Assembly: GCF_001767295.1 (NCBI RefSeq)
Contig: NZ_CP014944.1
Span: 4,588,001 to 4,652,000, forward strand
Reading direction: 5' to 3'
DNA length: 64,000 bases
Source: Colwellia sp. PAMC 20917
GTDB lineage: Bacteria > Pseudomonadota > Gammaproteobacteria > Enterobacterales > Alteromonadaceae
A program made the position numbers and the translations under genes. Shown in pieces: positions 45,449 to 53,372 of the stretch; the first letter of the stretch is position 1, and every line of letters starts with the position of its first letter. A model generated the notes under the pieces. The model ran no database searches. It was given only the letters and a program-made list of their open reading frames with translations, and was not told where the DNA came from.

Positions 45449-46126
45449 TTGAACCTAGCTCAAATAACTTACTCTGGTGGTGACTCATCACTGTTCGAGT
45501 CAATATCCAATGATATTGTTGAAAAGGGCTATAGCATTCGTCCTTATGCTCTGCCTGAAGAATTAACCCATCTGTTATTAAATCATATTATTGAGTTACC
45601 TACTGAAAAATTCAAACGTGCTGGAATAGGTCGTGCCAAAGATCATATGATTAATGATTTTATACGGACAGATGAAATAAGCTGGATAACCAGTAACAAT
45701 CAAGCCAGTTGTGCTTGGATAACGTGGGCCGAGTCACTGCAAGCTTATCTTAATCGCCGTTTGTTTCTAGGATTGTTTTCTTTTGAAAGTCATTTTGCTC
45801 ATTATGCTAAAGGCGATTTTTATAAAAAGCACAAAGATGCTTTTAAAGGTGAGGGTAATCGGGTGCTATCTGTTGTTGTCTACCTTAATCAGCATTGGTC
45901 CGCTGATGATGGAGGAGAATTAGTGATTTATGATAAAAAGATACCAGCCTCAGCGGTTGTTGATAACAGTAAAATTAAAGTATTGCCCAGCTTTGGTACG
46001 ATAGTTGTGTTTTTAAGCGAAGAGTTTCCGCATGAAGTATTACCTGCTAAGCGCGATAGATTCTCTATAGCAGGGTGGTTCCGCTTAAACAACAGCATTG
46101 ACAATAATATAGATCCGCCAAATTAA
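45449..46126 (+). CDS. 2OG-Fe(II) oxygenase (prolyl-4-hydroxylase-like)
   Basis: A 225-residue non-heme iron dioxygenase. The iron triad is H128-x-D130 (YKKHKDAF) and H195 (EFPHEVLP); 2-oxoglutarate is held by R204 (RDRFSIAGW). VLSVVVYLNQHW and DDGGELVIY are typical of the P4H-alpha branch. Probably hydroxylates a protein or peptide side chain. The start is TTG at 45449, supported by AGGA a few bases upstream. The following small gene is close (35 bases) and may be coexpressed. Confidence 0.9.
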   Translation: MNLAQITYSGGDSSLFESISNDIVEKGYSIRPYALPEELTHLLLNHIIELPTEKFKRAGIGRAKDHMINDFIRTDEISWITSNNQASCAWITWAESLQAYLNRRLFLGLFSFESHFAHYAKGDFYKKHKDAFKGEGNRVLSVVVYLNQHWSADDGGELVIYDKKIPASAVVDNSKIKVLPSFGTIVVFLSEEFPHEVLPAKRDRFSIAGWFRLNNSIDNNIDPPN

Positions 46127-46161
46127 TGAGAAATCAATGAGTATTTATAAGAGCGTAGGCA

Positions 46162-46635
46162 TTGTCTAAATTACCTATAAAATTGCATGTCATCAGTGAA
46201 TTAGATGAAATTAATCAGCAAATCATGCCATTAAAAGCACTTGCTGATAGAGAGCGATCCGCTATTTATGGTCTAACGGGCATGGTTTATACTCCTCATA
46301 TAGATGACTACATGCAGGCAAGTATAAAAAAAGCGGCGATATTAGCTTGTTTAAAAGAACAAGGTATATTGGCCTTATCAAAGGTCGAACTCATTAGTAC
46401 GGCCTTAGATAGCTTACATAAAAGAGCACGAAATAACGCAATTGTTGAGTATGATGGCAACCGATATCAGCGTCGGTTTTCTCCATTAAAATTGAGTAAG
46501 TCAGGAAAAGTTGTCAGTAAATGGGCGAGGTATTGGTTTTTACAATCACCTAATGGCAAAGTGGATACTGAGTGGGAGTATCAGGTACGAGAAATTTGGC
46601 CTGCTTATTTTTTAATTAGAACTACCGACCTCTAG
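46162..46635 (+). CDS. conserved hypothetical protein
   Basis: A 157-residue soluble protein I do not recognise. It begins with a likely TTG start (LPIKLHVISELDE), has a helical middle (about 50-95) and an Arg/Trp-rich end (KWARYWFLQSPNGK and WEYQVREIWPAYFLI). It follows the 2OG oxygenase by 35 bases on the same strand, so it might be an associated factor, but there is no direct evidence. The start codon is uncertain. Confidence 0.6.
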   Translation: MSKLPIKLHVISELDEINQQIMPLKALADRERSAIYGLTGMVYTPHIDDYMQASIKKAAILACLKEQGILALSKVELISTALDSLHKRARNNAIVEYDGNRYQRRFSPLKLSKSGKVVSKWARYWFLQSPNGKVDTEWEYQVREIWPAYFLIRTTDL

Positions 46636-46897
46636 CGAAGAGGAGCAAGCAATAAATGCGCGCTCCCTATCATGTCTGTTGATTATATCCACATAGGCAC
46701 TTAATAAAGTCTAAAGTATAATGGCGGTTGTGCCGATAACGACAGACCAATAAAACAACTAGCCAACATGGCAACATGGCAACATTTATTTAGTCTTATC
46801 TATTAACATGCACTAAGATTAAACCATTAACGTTAATGGTTTATGGATTTCATCCCCTCCAATGTATTTAGCTTAAAAATATGAGGTTCCACGATTA

Positions 46898-49408
46898 ATG
46901 AGTAGTGTTATTAGTCCTCACTTACAAAAGTTTGAAAAACAAATCTTAAGTTTGGTCCCCTATGCCAGCAATGATAGATTGGAATATTTAGTTAAAAAAC
47001 TTCTACCCGATGAAAACTCTGGTCAACACCTTGCTGTTAAAAATGAAATCAAAAAACTTGCCCAACAAGCTAATAAACCAATAGATTTACGGCTGATCTT
47101 TGCTGATTGTCAAATAGTTACACACAATAAAATTAATCATTATTTGGATATAGCGGGTAAAAAGCTATTCAACGAAAAACTTGTCGAATATCAAAACCTT
47201 TATACAACAGCACTTTACTATGAAGTTTATGAAGACGCTCAAAAGAGGGCAGCTAATAAAGATAAAGGTGTCAGCAAATATGATATTGAAAATGAAAATG
47301 AAAGTGAAAGTGAAAGTGAATTTTCAGAATTTAAAATAGATAAAACTGAACCTAAACCCTTAGTAAATAAAAATAGAATAATTAACGAACTTAAAAAACT
47401 TAATTCTGCTTGTAAAGTCTTTATTAACCCTATTATGGGGATGACCGCCCAAGGAAAAAAAGAGGTTGGTATTACGGCTAACATCGAGAAGATGAATAAT
47501 CAAAAAGTTGTTATCCAGACCTCACACGAAATAGCGGGTGTCATAGCAAATAAAGTGTACCTGTGGCTATATGACCATCATACCGAAATAGATTTCACTG
47601 AAGAGCTTGAACTCGGATTTGTTATTATTGATAGTCAAAAATCTTCTGCAAATAATAAGTTTGAATACTTATTGAAATTTTCAAGTCCATTAACAGATCA
47701 ACAAATGCGGGTTTTGTTCGCTCATTACCTAAGACAAAAAAAATTGGCAATTATTGGTCCTACAGAACGATTTATCACCCCTTTGTTTGATTCTGTTACC
47801 TCGAAAGGTTACGAGCAACTGTATCTAAATAAAACTCACGACATTCCCTTACTTTGTTATAAAAATAATAATGCATGGCATGCGAAAGTGGCGATGAAAA
47901 CATCGGGTAATGATGCGTTTTGGCGCTTTTTTAGTGATACCGATGAAAATTTTCATTTACCCGTACTACTGGGCAATAAAGAAATACAAAAGGCGCTAAA
48001 CGAGAGAAATACGGTTGATAAATATGCCTTTATATTAAAATCTAAATATAAAGATACCTTCATTTATTCCCTTATTTGGTATGACGATTTTGTTAATAAT
48101 AGAAGCGTTAAAGCTGTTTTTAATAATTTTTTCAAAAACAGCCTTTTTCGAGTAGTCAAAATATCCTCATCGTTTATTAATTCTGAAGCAGATGCTTATG
48201 TTCCTTCTGCCTTGCCTTGTCATGTTCATCCTAAGATGGCTGTGTTAAATAGAGCAATCCCGAAAGCGGCCTTAGATATGATCAGTAATTGCGATCATAT
48301 GATCACCCTCTCAGATATTACTAGCTTGTATGAAATAATACATCGACCGGTCAGTGAAGACATAACTGAATTAGAAAATTTATTACCGAAACGTTTTCAA
48401 CTGAGTGCAGTTGACTCACTTGATGAAACCGAAATTGTAACGGCAGAAAATGATGACTCTAGAGGTGAAGACCGCTTTGTACTATCCTTTCAAATGGCAA
48501 TTACACGCAGTAATAATGTTGTTACTCATATCCCCGGTATAACTAAAAATATCTCTATACAAGGCTTGTTAGTTAGCCTAGTAAAAGAAACTAAATTTAA
48601 AGCGGGTGAAGAAATTGAAATTGAATTAACCGTACCTTTTTCGGAACAAGATAGAACACTACAAAAACAGAAATACATTGTTTTAGGTTATGACAGCCAT
48701 GGCGCTGTTCGATTATTAATGAATACAATTGAAAGTAAACATTTAGCTTGTAGGGCGATAAGAAAGTATATTTATCAACATGTTGATACCCTTGAAGCCT
48801 GTGGAAAACGTGGCAGTCGTATTTATGGTCTGCAAAAAGCGATGAGGAACATATATGCACACAATCATTTCTCTATTCCATTCTACTTAAAAGCAACTAA
48901 GCACCAACAATATATTAATGCGGCGAGCTTTAGTGGTAACTCTGCACTTAAGCACCTTGTCTATAAAAATGAAAATAGTGAAGAAATTATTCTTAATCTA
49001 TTGAGCAATCAAAAGTTTAGAGATTCTTGTTTATCAATTATTGCGGTACTTGCTTATAAAGAATTACCTGCCCGTGCATTTTATATTCTTGTTCTACCTA
49101 AAGATAAAAATGATAAAGAAGAGTATTCCTTTTGGTATCGTGACTTATCAGTATTGAAAAAATCTGCCCAATTGAAAGAATATACCCAGAAAGTATCTAA
49201 TCACGGTAAACCGGCAATTTTAAAAGTTGAATTGAAAAAAAGCGATAAAGTGCAAAATATGTATTACCGTGACGAAATCAGTTATTTAAGAAGTTTAGAT
49301 AAAGACTTAGCGGATGATCTTCAAACTCAGTTAGAAAGTACCATAGGTATTGGAGAAGTAACCGATTTAACTGATATTGCTATTAAGTTGATTGCTAATG
49401 CAACATAA
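46898..49408 (+). CDS. large PilZ-domain protein (probable c-di-GMP receptor)
   Basis: An 836-residue cytoplasmic protein. A PilZ domain at about 520-620 carries the full binding motif: RGEDR (R522, R526) and, 25 residues on, NISIQG (N551). An earlier part (about 165-250, CKVFINPIMGMTAQGKKEVGI) may be a second, degenerate PilZ-like domain. The N-terminal 100 residues are helical. A low-complexity acidic run of Glu-Asn and Glu-Ser repeats near 131-141 is encoded by a hexanucleotide repeat (47288-47320). The rest has no recognised domain. It stands alone; it would read out c-di-GMP made by proteins such as the cyclase at 8831. Confidence 0.87.
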   Translation: MSSVISPHLQKFEKQILSLVPYASNDRLEYLVKKLLPDENSGQHLAVKNEIKKLAQQANKPIDLRLIFADCQIVTHNKINHYLDIAGKKLFNEKLVEYQNLYTTALYYEVYEDAQKRAANKDKGVSKYDIENENESESESEFSEFKIDKTEPKPLVNKNRIINELKKLNSACKVFINPIMGMTAQGKKEVGITANIEKMNNQKVVIQTSHEIAGVIANKVYLWLYDHHTEIDFTEELELGFVIIDSQKSSANNKFEYLLKFSSPLTDQQMRVLFAHYLRQKKLAIIGPTERFITPLFDSVTSKGYEQLYLNKTHDIPLLCYKNNNAWHAKVAMKTSGNDAFWRFFSDTDENFHLPVLLGNKEIQKALNERNTVDKYAFILKSKYKDTFIYSLIWYDDFVNNRSVKAVFNNFFKNSLFRVVKISSSFINSEADAYVPSALPCHVHPKMAVLNRAIPKAALDMISNCDHMITLSDITSLYEIIHRPVSEDITELENLLPKRFQLSAVDSLDETEIVTAENDDSRGEDRFVLSFQMAITRSNNVVTHIPGITKNISIQGLLVSLVKETKFKAGEEIEIELTVPFSEQDRTLQKQKYIVLGYDSHGAVRLLMNTIESKHLACRAIRKYIYQHVDTLEACGKRGSRIYGLQKAMRNIYAHNHFSIPFYLKATKHQQYINAASFSGNSALKHLVYKNENSEEIILNLLSNQKFRDSCLSIIAVLAYKELPARAFYILVLPKDKNDKEEYSFWYRDLSVLKKSAQLKEYTQKVSNHGKPAILKVELKKSDKVQNMYYRDEISYLRSLDKDLADDLQTQLESTIGIGEVTDLTDIAIKLIANAT
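47288..47320 (+). repeat. hexanucleotide repeat GAAAAT/GAAAGT in PilZ gene
   Basis: Two GAAAAT and three GAAAGT units plus GAA, encoding Glu-Asn and Glu-Ser repeats. Length changes by slippage would stay in frame and only lengthen or shorten an acidic linker. Confidence 0.8.
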
Positions 49409-49676
49409 ATGACAACAGACCCATCAACTTTTGTCGAATGGCCAACAGAAAAAATATCAATACAACACTTTTGATGTTCACCTAACTGATAAGATTAACT
49501 TACTAATGGTTAATATTATCGATTGTTTAGTCTTTGCAGGGCTGGTTAACTCGGGTGTAAGTTTGACGTTAAGTCACTTAAAAGGTTATGGTCTCTGCAT
49601 AGCGAATAACATGCTGTAATATTTAACGAATGTGTCTTTAAATATGGGCACCTAATAAAGCCCCTGAGGTAAAAAA

Positions 49677-50540
49677 GTGAATATAGAAAAATTAAATATC
49701 CCAACTAAATCAATAATAACGGTGGCGATTGCTGTCACCCTCTTTTTCAGCTCTGTTTACACGGTCAATGAAGGACATATCGGCATTGTTAAGCGATTCA
49801 GTGAAGCCAAAGAGCAGGTTAACCCGGGTTTACACTTTAAAGTGCCTTTTATTGATAGCGTTGAAGAGATAGAAGTCAGAACACGTAAAAATGAAGAAAA
49901 AATGGCATCAAGTACTAAAGAGCAAATGCCAGTAACTGTTATTGTTTCAGTTAACTGGACGGTAGACAAGACAGCTGCACTTGAACTTTTTCGCCAATAC
50001 GGTGGTTTAAAGCAATTTGAAAACAGAATTCTTGATCCTCGTTTTAGATCTGCCACTAAAGATGTTATCCCACAGTACGATGCAGAGAAATTAATACAAG
50101 ATAGAGCAAGTGCTATTCAAGCGATTGAAGCAAGCTTTATCGAAGAAATGAAAGACTTTCCTGTTACTGTTGATAACATCCAAATTGAAAATATTCAATT
50201 ACCAGCTAAGTACTTAACTTCTATTGAAACTAAGCAAACAGAAAAAAATCTGGCTGATGCGGAGAAACATAAACTAGCACGTCAAAATTTAGAAGCGCAA
50301 CGTGACGTAAATACGGCAAAAGCAAAAGCAGACGGTATTAAGCTCGTTGCTATAGCAGAAGCTGAATCTATTCGAATTAAAGGCTTAGCTGAAGCTGAAG
50401 CGATTACGGCTAAAGCTAAAGCACTGGGTAACAACCCTTTAATTGTTAAGCTAACAGAGGCTCAAAACTGGGATGGCAAGCTTCCAGCGACAATTTTAGG
50501 CAGTAGTAATATGCCAATATTAGATATGAGAGCAAAATAA
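49677..50540 (+). CDS. SPFH/band-7 (prohibitin-like) membrane protein
   Basis: A 287-residue protein anchored by one N-terminal helix (about 12-30) with the bulk in the periplasm or cytoplasmic side depending on topology. VNEGHIGIVKRFSEA and NPGLHFKVPFIDSVEEIEVRT are band-7 signatures. The C-terminal third is an Ala/Glu-rich helix (ADAEKHKLARQNLEAQ and AEAESIRIKGLAEAEA) expected to assemble into a ring, as in prohibitins and HflK/C. Role: membrane microdomain or protease scaffold. The start is GTG at 49677, with GAGGT upstream. Confidence 0.93.
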   Translation: MNIEKLNIPTKSIITVAIAVTLFFSSVYTVNEGHIGIVKRFSEAKEQVNPGLHFKVPFIDSVEEIEVRTRKNEEKMASSTKEQMPVTVIVSVNWTVDKTAALELFRQYGGLKQFENRILDPRFRSATKDVIPQYDAEKLIQDRASAIQAIEASFIEEMKDFPVTVDNIQIENIQLPAKYLTSIETKQTEKNLADAEKHKLARQNLEAQRDVNTAKAKADGIKLVAIAEAESIRIKGLAEAEAITAKAKALGNNPLIVKLTEAQNWDGKLPATILGSSNMPILDMRAK

Positions 50541-50560
50541 GCCTACTAGTATCATAATAG

Positions 50561-50585
50561 AAACCGCTTAATTGCGGTTTTTTTA
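50561..50585 (+). terminator. rho-independent terminator after band-7 gene
   Basis: AAACCGC (50561-50567), loop TTAATT, GCGGTTT (50574-50580), then more T. Twenty bases after the stop codon. A second hairpin (CTCGGTAC 50604-50611 with GTGCCGAG 50616-50623) follows. Confidence 0.88.
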
Positions 50586-50623
50586 TCAGTATCGTCGAGA
50601 AATCTCGGTACTTTAGTGCCGAG

Positions 50624-50919
50624 TAGTTTACCTAAGACTAATGAAACTTTGATCGTCGAACAAGATGTTAATCATTACCTTAGTTATTCTATCTCTGTCA
50701 TGAGTATATTATATGAGTTAAATGCCATAGAAAGTTTATGTCATGTCAACGCTCTATGAACAACAAGCTTCTTGTTAAAATTGTCAGTAAACCGAATGAA
50801 TATAGTTTATTAACCATTGAAACAGTATGAAAAACCAAAGAAAATTTGCTGTCTCAATTGATCTAGAATTGTAGATAAAGGCGTATTAGAATCATAATTG
50901 TTAAATCGGCAAGGTCATT
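50624..50919. other. intergenic region
   Basis: About 300 bases between the second hairpin after the band-7 gene and the YdjM-like gene. I see no gene or clear regulatory site. Confidence 0.5.
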
Positions 50920-51966
50920 ATGGATTCATTAACACAAGCTGTCTTGGGCGGCGCGGTCGGCTATGCGGTATTAGGTAATAAAGTTGGTCCTAAAGCAGCT
51001 ATTTATGGTGCCGTTTTAGGAACATTGCCTGACTTAGATGTATTCTTACCCTATAGCGGTGATGTTGAAGCTTTTACCTACCATCGAGGATTTAGCCACT
51101 CGTTATTAGTACATTTGCTCATTAGCCCTTTAATTGCCTGGTTAATAACCAAATGTCATCAAGCTACAGCCATTTATAAGAAACACTGGTTTGTGTTGGT
51201 ATTTTTGTGCTTATCTACTCATGGGGTTTTGGACAGCTTCACTGTTTACGGTACGCAATTGCTTTGGCCTATTACTGAATATCCCTTTGCGGTCTCTAAT
51301 TTGTTTATCATTGATCCCATGTATACCTTACCGCTATTGTTTGCGTTTATTGTTATTTTTCTGCCCAGAGTTAAACCGGCAAGTGCTTTAAAAATCAATA
51401 CTTTTGCATTAACGATAAGTACACTTTATATCTGTTGGTCTTTGGTGGCAAAGCTTTATATAGACGATAAAGTCACCACAGCGTTGAACGAACGACAGAT
51501 AAAAACACATCATTATTTGAGTACACCTGCGCCTTTTTCTACGCTACTTTGGCGGGTATTGGTTATGTCTGATGGTCAATATTATGAGGGCTATGTCTCT
51601 GTGTTTGACTCAGCATCGGAGGTAAGTCTGGAAGCTTATCAATCGTCAGACTCTCTGCTTACTAATCTTAAAGATGAATGGGATGTACAACGACTACAAT
51701 GGTTCACGAAAGGCTTTTATTCAGTAAAACAAGCAGAGCAGTATATTGTTTTATCTGATTTACGCATGGGTGTGGAATGTAGTTATGTGTTTAATTTTAT
51801 TGTTGGCGAGCAAACGAGTATGGGTATTGTTAAGAGTCATGCTGAGAAGGTAAGTGCTAGGCCTGATTTTAGTATGCTTGGTAGTGTTTGGCAGCGAATT
51901 TGGGATCCATCAGTTTCTTTGTCACCTCGAAGAGAAAACGGTGTTTGTGTTAACAGTAAAAATTAA
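50920..51966 (+). CDS. membrane-bound metal-dependent hydrolase, YdjM/DUF457 type
   Basis: A 348-residue membrane protein. It opens MDSLTQAVLGGAVGYAVLG, has the metal-binding pattern GTLPDLDVF and HRGFSHSLL, then THGVLDSFTVYGTQLLWP: Asp and His clusters typical of PF04307. Four to five helices span about 70-180. The C-terminal half (about 180-348) is soluble and unrelated to known domains that I recognise. E. coli YdjM is LexA-regulated, but I saw no clear LexA box here. AAGGTC lies before the ATG. Confidence 0.9.
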   Translation: MDSLTQAVLGGAVGYAVLGNKVGPKAAIYGAVLGTLPDLDVFLPYSGDVEAFTYHRGFSHSLLVHLLISPLIAWLITKCHQATAIYKKHWFVLVFLCLSTHGVLDSFTVYGTQLLWPITEYPFAVSNLFIIDPMYTLPLLFAFIVIFLPRVKPASALKINTFALTISTLYICWSLVAKLYIDDKVTTALNERQIKTHHYLSTPAPFSTLLWRVLVMSDGQYYEGYVSVFDSASEVSLEAYQSSDSLLTNLKDEWDVQRLQWFTKGFYSVKQAEQYIVLSDLRMGVECSYVFNFIVGEQTSMGIVKSHAEKVSARPDFSMLGSVWQRIWDPSVSLSPRRENGVCVNSKN

Positions 51967-52263
51967 TCTACTAAGAAAGCTTAATCAGCTAAGTACTCTT
52001 CATGTGGATCGCTCGCTTCTTACTTATATCAGGAAATACCGCTATTAATACAGCTTCTATTCACTCTGATTTCTTTAAAAATATTGAGTTAGTCAAAAAA
52101 TTAGGACTTTTCAAAAGAAAGTAATAGTTAGTAAACAGAGGTCTAGGTCAATGATTATTTTCAGAATAATTAAAATAAGTCATCTTTACTGATTAAGATC
52201 AGCTAATGATTCTTTAAGTGTGGAATGACAGTTGATAAACGTTTATGATCTTTTCAACATATA

Positions 52264-53334
52264 ATGCCAGTGATATTATCCAATGGATGGAACAAATTGA
52301 AAGAGCAATCCCCCAAATATTATCTATTGATACTAATATTACTGTTAGGGTTAACCATTACTTCGGCTAGTCTTTTTAAATCTATCTATATAGATCAGCA
52401 AGAATTAATAAACGTTCAAGAGAATAGGTATGATTCCTATTTGTTAACAACGCTATTACGTCGCAGTTCAGATGACTTAACTCGTTTGGCTAGAATGTAC
52501 GTAGTAACAGGCAACCCGCTATTTGAAAAACAGTTTCATGATGTCCTTGCTATTAGAAATGGTCAATCTCCATTACCTGTTAATTATGATAGAGTTTATT
52601 GGGATTTCATGGCCGTTAGCAACGACTTAACTCCTTTTGAATTAGGAAAACCTGTTTCACTGATAAGCTTAATGAAAAGCGCCAATTTTACAAAAAGTGA
52701 ATTTTTATTGTTAGAAAAATCACAGGATAAATCGGATAAGCTTGTTTCAATTGAAGAAACTTCCTTTAATGCAATAAATGGCATATTTCAGGATGAGAAT
52801 GGTGAATTTACTATTTCTGCTAAACCGAACAAACAAATGGCGATTGATTTATTGCATAGCGATGAATATCACATGGCTAAGATAAATATCATGAAGCCAA
52901 TTAATCAATTCTATGAAGCTTTAGATCAACGTACCAAAAAAAAGGTCAGCGACACAGCTAATCGACTTAATTCCTCTTCAAATATTCAAATAATTATTTT
53001 TATTTTATCGGTTTGCGCAATTGCCTTATTGATTTTTATATTATGGCGAAATCATAAAAAAATGTTGCAAGTATTAAATCAAATAGTTATCGAAAGAACA
53101 GAAGAACTACAAACTTCAAACATTGAGCTTAAAAATTCTTTAGAACAAATAAAAACGTTAGAAGGAATCATTACTGTTTGCGCATATTGTCACAATATTC
53201 GAGACGATGAAATGGAATGGAATACAATGGAAAAATATTTTTCTGACCATTCAGATGCAAGGTTTAGTCATGGTATCTGTCCTAAATGCGTACCAATTAT
53301 TCGTTTAGAATCTGGTCTTGGTGTAAAAAAATAA
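52264..53334 (+). CDS. membrane receptor with C-terminal Cys4 (HGICPxC) module
   Basis: A 356-residue protein: membrane helix 1 (about 19-38), a 200-residue periplasmic sensor region with DDLTRLARMYVVTGN, helix 2 (about 240-262), a coiled coil (about 270-305, ERTEELQTSNIELK), and a C-terminal module with VCAYCHNIRDDEMEWN and, 30 residues later, FSHGICPKC. That Cys-x2-Cys ... Cys-x2-Cys module is common at the end of PAS and receiver proteins in many bacteria; its function is unknown to me, and metal binding is likely. There is no kinase or GGDEF domain, so the signal must pass through this module. No clear ribosome site precedes the ATG. Confidence 0.82.
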   Translation: MPVILSNGWNKLKEQSPKYYLLILILLLGLTITSASLFKSIYIDQQELINVQENRYDSYLLTTLLRRSSDDLTRLARMYVVTGNPLFEKQFHDVLAIRNGQSPLPVNYDRVYWDFMAVSNDLTPFELGKPVSLISLMKSANFTKSEFLLLEKSQDKSDKLVSIEETSFNAINGIFQDENGEFTISAKPNKQMAIDLLHSDEYHMAKINIMKPINQFYEALDQRTKKKVSDTANRLNSSSNIQIIIFILSVCAIALLIFILWRNHKKMLQVLNQIVIERTEELQTSNIELKNSLEQIKTLEGIITVCAYCHNIRDDEMEWNTMEKYFSDHSDARFSHGICPKCVPIIRLESGLGVKK

Positions 53335-53372
53335 CGTAACAAGTAAGTTATTTTATCACTACACTTTATGAT

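Noticed and set aside
49431-49619. Possible 62-residue gene between the PilZ and band-7 genes
   Set aside because: No ribosome site, no recognisable domain, and composition like the surrounding non-coding DNA.
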